A DNA stretch of 64,000 bases from Halichoerus grypus (GCF_964656455.1 NC_135720.1:99708696-99772695); one strand, 5' to 3'; numbered from the stretch's first letter, positions 51,640 through 63,830 are shown. Notes: a model not told the origin generated them from the sequence alone. Program-made: numbers and translations.

Positions 51640-53350
51640 AGAGCTCCAGGGATGGAGAACAAGTTGTAAATGTTGAATGCAATAAGAAATGAGACAAAAT
51701 AATTCATGATTTGCATTAAATCTTTGCGGAAAGGGATTTTGGAGGATGGTGGCAGCAACATAGTTGTTTAGAATAGAATGACTATGGGGTAAACCCAAAA
51801 CTCCTGGAAAAATTTACATCAAACGGACAAGATATCCCTGCATACCTTATCATATAAGTTAGTGGAGAAAAAAAAAATACCAATGGTTTCAAGTCCTCTA
51901 TGGAATCTGTACTTGTGTGGGAGAAATCAGATGGAAGAAAAACAGTTTTTTGATGGGTTTGAGAAGACACCCAGAGTGCCAACAGCATTTGTTGGGAAAG
52001 ACAGCAAACCAGTTTATTGACAACAGCTATAACTACTTCTTTCTTGGAGCCACCACTAGATTTCAAGTAAATTGTGAGGGTTTAAGAAATATTATATTCT
52101 TTTCCTTTGTGTCTCCTCAAACCTGTAATAGGCTGGTAACCATACTATGTATTCATTCATTAATAAATGTTGGAAAAAATAAAATATTTAACCTAGACAT
52201 TCCAACTTATTTCTTGTCTGTCTTAAGCAGACAGCATTTTATTCTAAATTTTATAGTTTAAAATTTCATTTCTGGAAAACACTGAGATTTCTGGAAGAAG
52301 GCATTTCTGGTTGTTATCCTAGGGGATTTGCTATTGATTCATGTAATCTTGGACAAGTTACTAAACTAGCTCTCAGTTTGCTTATCTGTAAATGATAATG
52401 ATAATATATTATAATTAAATAAATATAAAATTATAACTACGATCTGTATTATCTGGTCCTCCAAATGGGAATTTCAATTTTTATCCATATATCCTCCAAC
52501 AATTTAAGGTGGTCCTTCTATGCAGTTTATAGCAACACATTAAAATCTTCTTTCTTCTCTTAATTTCTATCATTCTGATACCCCTGGGAGTCTTCCTCTA
52601 CATGGTGGTAAAAGTGGGTATGATAAGAAATAATCCAATTCTTAATGCATTCGGAAGTCTACCTAGCCAAATGATCTGCTGGGAACAGAAAGTGAGGATG
52701 TGACTTGCATCCTTGCACACTAGGGATGACCCAAGACTTTGTGTTTGGGTAATTGTAAAAATACAATTGCCATTAAATGAGTTGGGAAAACTGTGGGAGG
52801 TGCAAGTTTGGTGAGAGTGTACATGTCAGAAGCTCAGTTTGGACATCTTAGGTTAGATATTTAATTGGAAAGACCGATTAGGCAGTTGAATGTTTGTTTA
52901 ATGTTAAAGACAGAGGGTTCAGGCTAGAGATAAAAACTTGGAATCGTCAACTTCTAGATGCCATTTAAAGCCATAAGACTGAATGAGATCACCTTGGAAA
53001 TAAGTAGAGGTAAAATTTCTGGGATTAATATTTATATCTGGGATGTCAAAATCCAAAGATTGATGAGATGAGAAACCAGTGTACAAGACTAATAAGAAGT
53101 GACAAGAAAGTTAGGAGACAACTAGCTAATATGATGTCCTAAAAAGCCTCTTAAAAGAATGAATCAATTATTTCTAAAAAGCCAATTAAAATAAAAACAA
53201 GAAATAGCCAATGATTTAGCACATGCTAAGTCTTTGAGGTCTTTGAGAACCATTCCTAGAGCAATTTCAGGAGAGCAGAAGAGGCAAAAACCTGGTTCAA
53301 GAGAGAATGAGAGGATAGAAATTTAAGAGAAAATATAGAAAATTATTTTA
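51640..53350. other. Intergenic DNA with old repeat remnants
   Basis: About 52310-52405 is a plus-strand MIR ('taatcttggacaagttacta'). About 52790-53340 ('catttaaagccataagactg', 'ggttcaagagagaatgagag') belongs to an ancient interspersed family I cannot name. The plus frame 51917-52261 has no recognisable domain. Confidence 0.45.
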
Positions 53351-53535
53351 GGGGCACCTGGGTGGCTCAGTCAGTTAAGTGTCTGCCTTCAGCTCAGGTC
53401 ATGATCCCAGGGTTCTAGGATGGAGCCCCGCATCGGGCTCCCTGCTCAGTGGGGAGCCTGCTTCTCTCTCTGCCTGCTGTTCCCCCTGCTTGTGCTCTCT
53501 CTCTCTCTGGTAAATAAATAAAATCTTTAAAATAA
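53351..53535 (+). mobile_element. Carnivore tRNA-derived SINE
   Basis: Head 'ggggcacctgggtggctcag'. 'aaaattatttta' on both sides is the target duplication. Confidence 0.96.
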
Positions 53536-53659
53536 GAAAATTATTTTAAAGAGTTTGGAAATAAATTGAACAAAGGAAATGATGTGGTAGTTAGAGGTCA
53601 AAATGGGGTCAAGAGTTTTTTTTTCAATATTTATAATTGGAAATATTTTTTAAACACTA

Positions 53660-54250
53660 CAAAAGAATCTAATAGAGATCAACAAAATGAAAAGGCAATG
53701 TATGGAATGAGAAAAAATATTTGCAAACCATCTATGTAAGGGGTTAATATCCAAAATACTTAAGGAATGTGTGCAACTCAATTGCAAAAAACAACTTGAT
53801 TAAAAATTGGGCAGAGGCACCAAATAGATATTCTCTCAAAAAAGACATGCAAATGGCCAGCAGGTACATGAAAAGAGATGCTCAACATCACTAATCATCA
53901 GGGAAAGTCAAATCAAAACCACAATGAGATTTCACCTTACACTCTATGGAATAGCTAGGATCAAAAAGACAAGTGATAACGAGTCTTGGCAAGGATATGG
54001 AGAAGAGAACCCTGTGCATTGCTGATGGGTATGGGAATTGGTACAGACACTACGAAAAACAGTGTGGAGTTTCCTCAAAAAAATTAAAGTAGAACTACCA
54101 TATGACCCAGACATCCCACTTCTGGGTATATAGCCAAAGGAAATAAAAATAGGATCTCAAAGAGGTATCTGCACCCCCATGTTCATTGCATTTTTCACAA
54201 TAGCGAAGCTATAGAAGCAATCTGTGTTCATCTATCAATAAAAGGATAAA
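53660..54250 (+). mobile_element. L1 ORF2 3' fragment, degenerate
   Basis: 'gaaaaaatatttgcaaacca', 'agacatgcaaatggccagca', 'aaaacagtgtggagtttcct' and 'ttctgggtatatagccaaag' in L1 order. No intact frame. Confidence 0.88.
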
Positions 54251-54512
54251 GGCTGTGTATGTGTGTATTTATTTATTTATTTGTTTGTTTATTTATATTA
54301 GACCCTGTGCTGGGGGCTGAGGACCCTGTGTGGGTTTTACAGCCTCACAGGGAGTAAAGGCATCGACCACTTACTTGTAGCAGAAGCATGAGGGCTAGAA
54401 ACTGAGAAACTGGCGAGTGAAGCTGGTGCATCATGGGGTTCTTATCTGAACAGGAGGGACAGTGGGGACAGAGATAGTCCCTGGGACAAAGGGAGGCCTG
54501 AAAGATGAGAAG
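54251..54512. other. Short unassigned stretch with (TTTA)n
   Basis: A (TTTA/TTTG) run at 54265-54297, then GC-richer single-copy-like text. No gene. Confidence 0.5.
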
Positions 54513-54529
54513 AAATTCTCCATAGCCTC

Positions 54530-54703
54530 GGGGCGCCAGGGTCCCAGTTGGTTAAGCACCAGACTCTTGGTTTCAGCTCAGGTCATGATCTCGAGGTCGT
54601 AGGATCCAGCCTCACGTCGGCTCTGGGCTCAGCACTGGGTCTGCTTACCCCTCTCCCTCTGCCCCTCGCCCCACTCATGTGCTCACTCTCTCAAATAAAA
54701 TCT

Positions 54704-54752
<49 letters not shown>

Positions 54753-54758
54753 ATACAT
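54530..54758 (+). mobile_element. Carnivore tRNA-derived SINE with exact 17-bp TSD and (AAAT)n tail
   Basis: AAATTCTCCATAGCCTC at 54513-54529 and 54759-54775. The tail is an AAAT repeat of about 50 bp. Confidence 0.98.
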
Positions 54759-55200
54759 AAATTCTCCATAGCCTCATTGTGGCAAGTGGCTACTCTACGG
54801 GCAGTGTAGCTCTCCATCTCCTCCATTACTGATTTCTGCTAAACTTGCTAGGTTGCTTTTTCATTCGTTCACTCAGTATAATTGTTGAACACTAATTGTG
54901 AGTGACAGCTCCTTTTGATTTTTCTCAATGGGGTCTTCATAGTGGTGTAACAGAGAAGACACAAATGGCTTTGAAAGTGTAGAGACTTCAATTTGCCGCT
55001 CAAGAGTTGTGCTAAATTGGATAGCCAATTGGTCTCCAAGGACTTCAGCTTTGTTAGCTGTGAAAATATGAAAAACCATATTCTCTGGAGAGTTCTGTAG
55101 GGAGGGGCCTTCTAAATGTACTAAAAAGCCCTCTGCAGGTTATCTGACATGTAGTAGTGGCTTGTAAGTATGAGTTTCCTTCCCTCTATAATTTGTTTTA

Positions 55201-55408
55201 TTTTTATTTTATTTTTTTTTAAAGATTTTATTTATTTATTTGACAGAGAGAGAGACAGCGAGAGAGGGAACACAAGCAGGGGGAGTGGGAGAGGGAGAAG
55301 CAGGCTTCCCATTGAGCAGGGAGCCTGATGCGGGGCTCGACCCCAGGACCCTGAGATCATGACCTGAGCCGAAGGCAGATGCTTAACGACTGAGCCACCC
55401 AGGCACCC
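55201..55408 (-). mobile_element. Carnivore tRNA-derived SINE
   Basis: Flanked by TATAATTTGTTTTA (55187-55200) and TATAGTTTGTTTTA (55409-55422). Confidence 0.96.
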
Positions 55409-55422
55409 TATAGTTTGTTTTA

Positions 55423-56029
55423 AACATGAATTTGTAACCACTATTCAGCATTCAACACAAAGATCCTTCCAGTTTTATAACATGTGATTTATCTTAGATT
55501 GAAAAATTCTCTTACAACGAAAACCTGCAATCTTTGTCCCACATTCTCTACCAATGTAATCACATTCCTTTAACGTCATGCAACATAGCTATTACTCTTG
55601 ATGCTATTTTTCAAAGTATTAAGAAAAAAATTAGTTGTATTCAATTGTCTTTTATATGTCATTATTTTCATGTTATATTTGATTCATTTGATATTTCCTA
55701 GGTCTTCTTTATGACTTAAAAAATTTTTTTTTTCCTTTTTTTGGTTTGTGTGAATTATTTCTTCATGTATTTTGACAGGTTTTTTTTTTTCCTCTATCAA
55801 CATTTTTCCTTATAATCCAGCACTCTACCCATAAATGTTCCCCTAAATTTTAATTCTTGGTCCTCTGTGCTTTCTTTAGTTCAGTTCATAAAAATCCTCA
55901 AATCCTACTCTCTCCAATGCTTTCCATCATCTTTTTGTAGCTTCCTTTTGAAAAATTCTACTTGAAAATTCTGCTTTCAATCCAAACTCAAAATATCTAA
56001 AAGAATTTTGAGAATGTAGGTGATGAGCA
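55423..56029. other. Intergenic DNA, nothing recognised
   Basis: T-rich runs around 55725-55790. No exon features. Confidence 0.5.
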
Positions 56030-56530
56030 GGAGGATTTTAGTATTTATCTAATGCCCTGTAATCACCCCAAACTTAGTGGCTTAAAAACAAATAATTATC
56101 AATTATTTTTCATGGCTTCTATAGGTCAGGAGTTCAAAAGTTGCTTGACTGAGATAATCTGGTTCAGGCATTCTCTGAGACTGCAGTGTATATTTGTTTG
56201 GGCTGTAGTCATCTGAAGGCTTGAATAGGACTGGAGAACGCAGGAGGTGACTCATGTTTTGGCAAGTTGTCATTAGCTATTGGAAGGGGATCTCAGATCC
56301 TCTCCCTGGGAGCCTCTCCAATTGACCTGTGCTTGCTTACAATGTGGTGGTGGAGTTCTAAAGCCAGGCAGAGTCCATATCCTTTCTTGAACTAACCTTA
56401 GAAGTCAACCGCACCACTTTGTACTGCATTGGTAATGATAGACCTACACACTTACCTAAATTTGTGGAAAACCACACAGACTCCAACTCTCGGTAGGAGG
56501 AATGTCAGTCACATTGCAAGAAAAGCATAT
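56030..56530 (+). repeat. Old interspersed repeat (unassigned), second copy
   Basis: 'ccaaacttagtggcttaaaa', 'tgtagtcatctgaaggcttg' and 'gaactaaccttagaagtcaa' follow a widespread mammalian repeat; the same family as 31045-31510. Confidence 0.55.
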
Positions 56531-56704
56531 CAGATAGGATCAACATATAGATGTGGTTACCTCTGGAAATTATAATTTGTCCCTGGTTTCTGAGCCCTTT
56601 CTAATTGTTTCTCACTATGTTTACAAAAATGGTAAACTTGAAGGCAAGGCAGTTTCTGAGCATTAGAAAACTGCAGAAGAATTTTTAAAAATATCTGTTA
56701 AATA

Positions 56705-56870
56705 TTTTTTTATTTAAAATCAATTAGTTAACATATAGTGTGTTAATAGTTTTAGAGGTAGAGTTTAGTGATTCATCAGTTACATACAATACGCAGTGCT
56801 CATTACGTCAAGTGCCCTCCTTAATGCCCATCACCCAGTTACCCCATCCCCCACCCACCTCTCCTCTAGC
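56705..56870 (-). mobile_element. L1 3' end fragment
   Basis: 'attagttaacatatagtgtg', 'gtgattcatcagttacatac' and 'cttaatgcccatcacccagt' are reverse-orientation L1 3'UTR text of the type seen at 33305. Confidence 0.82.
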
Positions 56871-56927
56871 AATTGTGTTTATATATATATTTAAACAAAC
56901 ACACAGTCCTTAAGACTAGGAGAGATG

Positions 56928-57117
56928 TGGGATGCCTGGGTGGCTCAGCCAGTTAAGCGGCTGCCTTGGCCCTGAGGTCATGATCCCGAGGTCCTGGAAT
57001 CGAGTTCCGCATCAGGCTCCTTGCTCAACGGGGAGCATGCTTCTCCCTCTGCTGCCACTCCCCCTTCTTGGGCTCACTCTCTCTCTCTTTGATTTAAAAA
57101 AAAATTAAAAAAAAAAA
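56928..57117 (+). mobile_element. Carnivore tRNA-derived SINE
   Basis: Head 'gggatgcctgggtggctcag'. 'actaggagagatg' before it (56914-56926) and 'actaggaaagatg' after it. Confidence 0.95.
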
Positions 57118-57129
57118 ACTAGGAAAGAT

Positions 57130-57800
57130 GGACTCCTCAAAGAGATCATAACACCAAAAAAAGTATATACAGATAAATCTAAGTATCAATTGATTATATA
57201 ATTAATAATAGTAATATCTAATAGGCAAAGAAAACAAGAAAGAATTAAAACAACTAACAGAAATGATATATAGTTAGGGAAGAATCTTGTGAGTATTAAA
57301 ATTATAAGAACAGAAGTGAAAGAAATAGAGAAAAGTACAAGAAAAAAATTAACGGTACTAGAAGAATTCTTTGAAAAATCCAATAGAGTTGTCAAACTTC
57401 TAGTAAAACATGAAAAGAGAATGAAAGAAGGCACAAATCATAGTCCATCCCCAAAATATAAAAGTGACATTAATGCTGCTTCTGCAGATATTAAAAATAA
57501 GATATTGTAAATAACTACATGTTAATAAATTTGAAAATTTATACAATTGACATATTTAAAATAAAAATGCAACATAAAATTGAGGGAAGAGATGAAAACA
57601 ATTAAAAAAGTGTAATCCTATAAGCATTAAATTGATTGCATCATAGTTAAATTTTTTTCTCAAAAAGAAACTTCATGACTAGATAGCTTTATTGGTGAGT
57701 TCTACAAAATGTTCAAAAATTAAAATTTCTAATATTGGACAAAATAATTAAGGAAATATAAAGAAAATGAAAGAGTATGATCTCTTACTCAAGTAAGGAA
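57130..57800 (+). mobile_element. Degenerate L1 ORF2 internal fragment
   Basis: 'gaattctttgaaaaatccaa', 'caaacttctagtaaaacatg' and, later, 'actagatagctttattggtg' are in ORF2 order. The 73-residue plus frame at 57289-57510 is a remnant of it. Confidence 0.7.
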
Positions 57801-57831
57801 GCTAGAATTTTGTAAGAATGAATAAATGTGA

Positions 57832-58012
57832 GGGACACCTGGGTGGCTCATTCGGTGAAGCGGCTGCCTTCGCCTCAGGTCATGATCCCAGGGTCCTGGG
57901 GTTGACTCTCCCATGGGGTTCCTTGCTATGCGGGGAGCCTACTTCTCCCTCTGCCTGTCCCTGCTTGTGTTTACTCTCTGTCTCTCTCTTCCTCTCTCTC
58001 TGACAAAAAAAA
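57832..58012 (+). mobile_element. Carnivore tRNA-derived SINE
   Basis: AAGAATGAATAAATGTGA (57814-57831) and the same with one change after the tail (58014-58031). Confidence 0.97.
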
Positions 58013-58031
58013 AAAGAATGAATAAATTTGA

Positions 58032-58949
58032 TGTTCTTGGAAATAATTTTTTCCAGTGGTAATTCTTGGCTTCTGGTTTGAGAAGTGTCTCAAATACAGT
58101 AATAACATTCCAGCAGTGTTGCCCCTAGGATGTTTAGGATTCCAGGAGAGTATTTCTTGTAGAGTGCCTATTTACATAAATCTTTTGATTCAAAAATGCA
58201 ACACAAAATCCGTGAGTCTATGTGAAATATAATTACATACCAATGAAGATCTATAATATAACAATATTATAACATACAGTCATATATTTGTTATATATTA
58301 TATGTTATATATTTGTTTTCTGTCCAATCAGTGCATGTGAACAGAACTGATTCTGTCCAATCAGTTTTCAGGCAACAACTCTTCATGTCCTTTTTGTCAA
58401 ATGCCTGTTTCTCATGAATTTTATGTCTCCCACACACATACAAAAGGCAGGAATGGTGTTATTAAGCATAATGCCATGATTCTTTAGAGTCTATTTTATT
58501 AAAATAGTATATGTTTTCATGATGCTGCATCACCCATTTTGCTGCCACTGAATGCTGGTTTCCAATGACTCCTAAAAGTTACTGTGAATTTTGGTGATTA
58601 TCAAGAGGGCAGGTCTAACCCAGAATATAAAGGGAAATGTGGATGATTTTTTTTTTTCTGGTCATGTTAAATTTATGATTATGAATTTTATAGCATATTG
58701 GTTGCACAACACGTCCAACAATTTCTTGAATGTTTTAGGGGCCTCAACCACTGCATTCCTAGAATCTGATCTCTTTCATTGCTGACCATTCCTTTGCCTT
58801 CCATGCATCGTTGTTACACTGAAGGATTGAAGAGCCTATGGTCAGAGCAAGAATGATCTTATTGAGTAGGGAGTGCTATTCCTCCTCTGGCATAGCTTAA
58901 GACCAACCAGGAAGAATATAGTATTATTACATCCATTAAAAGCGAGAAA
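58032..58949. other. Intergenic DNA, nothing recognised
   Basis: AT-rich, with a short direct repeat of 'tctgtccaatcag' (58319 and 58350). No gene. Confidence 0.5.
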
Positions 58950-59148
58950 GGGGGCGCCTAGGTGGCTCAGTTGGTTAAGCATCTGCCTTTGGCTCAGGTC
59001 ATGATCCCGGAGTCCCGGGATCAATCCCCACATCAGGCTCCCTGCTCAGTGGGGAGTCTGTTTCTTCCTCTGCCCCTCACCCTGCTCCTGCTCTCTCTCT
59101 CGCTCTCTCTCTCAAATAAACAAAATCTTAAAAAAAAAAAAAAAAAAA
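58950..59148 (+). mobile_element. Carnivore tRNA-derived SINE
   Basis: Head 'gggggcgcctaggtggctca', ending in a 20-base A-run. 'agcgagaaag' / 'agcaagaaaag' flanks. Confidence 0.96.
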
Positions 59149-59149
59149 A

Positions 59150-60137
59150 GCAAGAAAAGATATTTACTGATCCAAAGGGACCATTAGCATTTCAAAATGA
59201 GGAGCAACAATTTGGAAAATTCTGAGAAGATAGGCTTACTTATCCTCAGGAACACTTGATAGCTGGTACTCCAGTGGAGAGAGGTGGGGAGTAGAGTGAC
59301 CACCCTAAGTAGCGGCAGATAGAGGAGAAGGGTGGGGTAGTGGTACACAAAGCAAGATAATCTATCACCATTCTTGTTGCCCTTGGGTGCTATAGACTGG
59401 AGATGGAATTTCTATGGAAATACAGAAGGGGAAGAAATCCCTACCCTATAGCACAAGCTCAGCTCTAAGGGCGGCACTGAACCATAGGTGGCTCTAAGCT
59501 CTGAATTTCTTCAGTGTCCCATCTGAATGAGAACTGCCCAATATTAAGGTGTCAACACTATTCTAGCAGCCCAATTTCTCCTTTTCCTACAAAAGAAATA
59601 TCTTGCCAACCAGCAGAATCAATCCACCTGTCAGGCCTTTCACTTAACCAGAGACTCATATGGGGGTGCTAGGATGACTTTTAGGCATGAAATCCAGAGC
59701 TCCCTAAAACATCTGGTGAACACCAGACATTGTGGGGGAGTCTGGCGAGCCAAAATACTGCCTGAAGGAAAGAAACAGCACCAGGGCCTACTCCGGTCCA
59801 GCCAGGGCATAGGGCACCTTACTCAGATGGCTCTGCCATCCGTGAATGGTCAAGGGACTCAGAAAAATTCTAGGAAGCTATTCCAAGGTACAGAAACAGT
59901 GAGGGAGTGCCCTGTATAGCAGGGTCCAGAGCAAGGTCTTCCCTCAACAGAGTATCAATGTGTCCTACAAATTACTGCAATGAAATGTGACAGAAGAAAC
60001 TTGTCATCTCCTATGTTTACACCTATCTTCGCCATATCTGGGTATGTCAACTCCCATTAAATACATTTACCTATTCTTTCTTTATATTCTGTACAATCAC
60101 TACTTGCAGGGGAGCATCTGAGATCTTAAAGTAAGAA
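59150..60137. other. Unassigned, GC-richer stretch
   Basis: About 59240-59930 has noticeably more G+C than its surroundings. It contains an 81-residue plus frame (59674-59919) without domain or splice features. It could be an old LTR or internal repeat, but I cannot name it. Confidence 0.4.
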
Positions 60138-60150
60138 AAGCAAGGAACAC

Positions 60151-60524
60151 CTTTTTATTTTATTTTATTTTATTTTATTTTATTTTGTTAATCACCATAC
60201 ATTACATCATTAGTTTTTGATGTAGTGATCCATGATTCATTGCGTATTTTATTTTATTTTATTTTATTTTACTATGTTATGTTAATCACCATACATTACA
60301 TCATAGTTTTTGATGTAACAAACATGATTCATTGTTTGCGTATAACACTCAATGTGTATAGCATTGTTATTGCACTTTTCAATATGTGCCCTCTTTAATA
60401 CCCATCACCAGACTAACCCATCCCCTCACCCCCCTCCCCTCTAGAACCCTCAGTTTGTTTCTCAGAGTCCATAGTCTCTCATGGTTCGTCTCCCCCTCCG
60501 ATTTCCCCCCCTTCATTTTCCCTT
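60151..60524 (-). mobile_element. L1 insertion carrying two 3' ends in series
   Basis: Both the segment at 60187-60245 and the one from about 60280 begin with the same L1 3'-end text ('gttaatcaccatacattaca'), each preceded by its own (TTTTA)n tail. One target duplication brackets the whole: AAGCAAGGAACAC (60138-60150) and AAGCAAGGAGCAC (60525-60537). Confidence 0.85.
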
Positions 60525-60537
60525 AAGCAAGGAGCAC

Positions 60538-61220
60538 ATGTTAAAAACCCTTTGTATTTTTCCACATCAGTTTTGAGCTGCTGAGAAGGTAAGCATGTAT
60601 GTGGAAAGCCTGGAAACGCAAAAGTAGGGAAGAGGTAGTCTAAATATCCCCTGGTGCATGTGGTGGCCATGTTGTGGAGACAGAGATGTAAAAATTTATG
60701 AAAGGCTTCAATTTACTTTGATATGTCCAAGTTCACAAACTATGGAGATATTACAAATGATTCTCTCTCTATATACACATTCATTTTCTTTTAATGGCTT
60801 CGTAGTTCGTCATGGCATGAAGCCATCATAAGTTTATTAATGCTGACTTCCAATTCTTTCAATTTCTTATTGTTGAATCGGACATCTGTGTACGTAGAAT
60901 TTCATGCACAGTTTTATGCACACTATATGCAGAAGGAATGTGAAGTTTAATGATTCCTGGGTCAAAGTATATGTGACTTCTTAATGTTTACACATAGTCA
61001 GGCTTTCCTGTGTTTTCCCACAACGGGCCCACAATTCATGGTTGCTCTTTAAAGTATAACAACAAAAATGCAACATATGATTATTTTAAAAAATTGTAAT
61101 TGTATTCATTTATATCTTCTTAATTCCCAGTGAGTTAAATATTTTGGGTGTGTTTATTATACTTTGTAGTTCTTCTCCCGTGACTTGCTTTTTCATAACC
61201 ATCTCTCATTTTTCTTTAGT
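60538..61220. other. Intergenic DNA, nothing recognised
   Basis: AT-rich. 'ttaatggcttcgtagttcgt' near 60795 hints at an L1 remnant. No gene. Confidence 0.45.
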
Positions 61221-61234
61221 ACTATCAGTATTTT

Positions 61235-61429
61235 TTTTTAAAGATTTTATTTATTTATTTGAGAGAGAGGATGAGAGGAGAGAGAGAGCACATGAGAGGG
61301 GGGAGGGTCAGAGGGAGAAGCAGACTCCCTGCTGAGCAGGGAGCCTGATGCGGGACTCGATCCCGGGACTCCAGGATCATGACCTGAGCTGAAGGCAGTT
61401 GCTCAACCAACTGAGCCACCCAGGCACCC
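61235..61429 (-). mobile_element. Carnivore tRNA-derived SINE with exact 14-bp TSD
   Basis: ACTATCAGTATTTT at 61221-61234 and 61430-61443. Confidence 0.97.
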
Positions 61430-61680
61430 ACTATCAGTATTTTTTAAAAATAATTTTGCACTTGTTCTTTATGTATATATTTATATCAACCCTTTAGCTA
61501 TCATATGTTGCAAATATTTTGTTCAAAATTTGCATGTTTTTCATTCATAAGGAAATCACAAATTTGTGTATAGTTAAATTGTATTATATTTTGTGTAGCT
61601 AAGTTTTTTCTTGTTTAAAAAGGCCTTCCCTGTGACAAGATTATAGAATGATTCTATATATACTTTGATATATTTTAAAT

Positions 61681-61876
61681 TTTTTTTTTTAAGACTTATT
61701 TATTTATTTTAGAGAAAGAGAGCATGAGTGGGGGGGAGGGGCAGAGAGAGAGGCAGACCAGCAGACTCCCTGCTTAGTGGGGAGCCCAATGTGCACTTTG
61801 ATCCCAGGACCCTGACATAATGATCTAAGCTGAAACCAAGAGTGGGCACTTAACTGATTGCGCCACCCAGGTGCCC
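61681..61876 (-). mobile_element. Carnivore tRNA-derived SINE
   Basis: 'tttgatatatttta' before the T-run and 'ctgatatatttta' after 'ggtgcc'. A (TA/CA) microsatellite follows at 61886-61925. Confidence 0.95.
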
Positions 61877-61925
61877 TGATATATTTTATATATATGTATA
61901 TGTATGTACATACATATACACACAC

Positions 61926-62809
61926 AGAAACATATACTTCACATTTGATTATTTTTGCTTTAAGTAAAATAAATAAATAATAAGTAAAAAAATTGCACTA
62001 GAAGTACATAATTTAATTTATCTAAAATTAATTTGCTGTATGTTAGGGGACATGGGTTTCTATACATTTTTTCTGATAGTTTGCTAATATCCTTTGTGAA
62101 TTGCTATATTTTCTACATTGACTTGAGATGTTATATTTATGAAAAACTAAACTTATGAATATATATGTGGGCTTATTGATCAATATACCTATAATTTTAA
62201 GAAATACCATCTTATTTTTATTGCTATAACTTTGTAGTGTAAAGTACATCCTTCTTTACGCTACTTTTTAGGTTACTTTATCTTTACAAGATGCCCTTGA
62301 TCTTATCTGTTCTACTATCAGAAATCAATGCTACAACTCTGATATCACACAGAGTCTCACTTCCCTGGGTTCTTAAAGAAGTTTCTTCTTTTGAAGAACA
62401 AAGAGACTTTGTTATTGCACTTTTATTCAGTACATTTGATGGACTAGTAATTAAATGATTTGATGAGTGCAATGTTTTACCTTATGAATACTAGCTTAAG
62501 TGATGTGTGGTATGATTACTTAAGATATTCAATGATCTCAACAAATTTATTCTAGAAATTATAAAATTATTTTTTGAAAACCATATTAGCAGGATTATCT
62601 ATCTTGATTTCATAATAGTAATATCACATATAATTTTCTAGAATTTTACATTTACAACCATTTTTTTTCTTTTTTTATTTTATGTATGTCTCATATCATG
62701 AGCAATGAAATATATCAGAGCAAAAGAATGTTTCTACTGGGGAGATTTCAAGATAATTTTATCACACACACACCCTTTACTAAACATAAACAGGTCAAGA
62801 GATGGGACT
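61926..62809. other. Intergenic DNA, nothing recognised
   Basis: Very AT-rich. No exon or repeat recognised. Confidence 0.5.
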
Positions 62810-63035
62810 CTGGTATATAGCATCCTGAGTTCAGTTCCTCTCACTACCATTTATTAACTGTACCAAACTGTTGCAGAGCAAATTATATGATTTCTTATGT
62901 CTTAGCTTTTACATCTATTAGTTGGAAATAATTTTCCCTACATTCTTATAGGATGCTGTAAGGATTAAATGAGTTAACATTTATAAAGTGTTCAGAAGAG
63001 TGCCTACACTGTAAATGATCACAAATGTTAATCCT
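62810..63035 (+). repeat. MIR element
   Basis: 'cctgagttcagttcctctca', 'gtcttagcttttacatctat' and 'aggattaaatgagttaacat' in MIR order. Confidence 0.8.
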
Positions 63036-63110
63036 TATTATTCAGTGATAATGAATGTGAAGCCCAGATAGATGAATTGGCCAAAATGTTTCTTAAGAAG
63101 TCAGTAGCAT

Positions 63111-63134
63111 AACATAATAAAATAAAATTTAAAA
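63111..63134 (+). mobile_element. 24-bp L1 3'-end micro-insertion
   Basis: Starts 'aacataataaaataaaattt' and ends in A's. Flanked by exact 13-bp duplications AAGTCAGTAGCAT (63098-63110, 63135-63147). The inserted words are those of the L1 3' terminus. Confidence 0.85.
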
Positions 63135-63265
63135 AAGTCAGTAGCATATAGAAAAGAACTGAGTTACCGTAACTTCTAGACAAGTTCTCTTCCCAGATGC
63201 ATAAGAGGCTAGAGTCCATGAAAGGAGTCTGCAGAAGGGGGAGATATCAAAAAGACAGGGCTTTT

Positions 63266-63384
63266 TTTTTTTTTTTTAACATATAATGTATTATTTGTTT
63301 CAGAGGTACAGGTCTGTGATTGATCAGTCTTACACAATTCACAGTGCTCACCAGGTGATTAACATAATAAAATAAAATTTAAAA
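63266..63384. mobile_element. 119-bp insertion with outward-facing L1 3' ends
   Basis: An exact 17-bp duplication AAAAAGACAGGGCTTTT (63249-63265, 63385-63401) brackets it. The left part (to about 63352) is an L1 3' end in minus orientation beginning with its T-run. The right part (about 63354-63384) is a different L1 3' end ('ggtgattaacataataaaat') in plus orientation ending in A's. Confidence 0.85.
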
Positions 63385-63401
63385 AAAAAGACAGGGCTTT
63401 T

Positions 63402-63830
63402 CATTTTCATGGGAGTTTCTCCTTTTATCTGTTTCTGTAATCCTTCAGAGCAGCATAAGCAGCCTTCTCAATAACTAGTATGCTGAGAATGAGAAATATG
63501 TCCTAAAAACACTGGGCTTGAATAAGCACCAGAGTTTTTAATAGCATTCTTTGGACTGAAAGTCACATGGAATCTGAAACTAACCACTTTCACTTTGAAA
63601 AATTATTAAGGCTTTGAATCTACCCTAAGAGTAAGGATAGTTCAGAGGACCCAATTCCATTTTTGCCCAAACTTGTTGCACACAGAGACTGGTTCTGGGA
63701 AATCAATAGTTTCTTATAGCTTATATAACAGCCACTGGGTAATCTTGCAGTGTTCCAAGTTTCTTGGTTCAGCAATTAAGTATAATGAGGTTATTACATT
63801 TTTTATCTTCTATAGAGAAACCTTCCTTTC
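63402..63830. other. Intergenic DNA, nothing recognised
   Basis: No gene or confident repeat. Confidence 0.5.

Noticed and set aside
51917..52261. 114-residue plus-strand open frame
   Set aside because: No domain, leader or exon features; lies in repeat-like AT-rich DNA.
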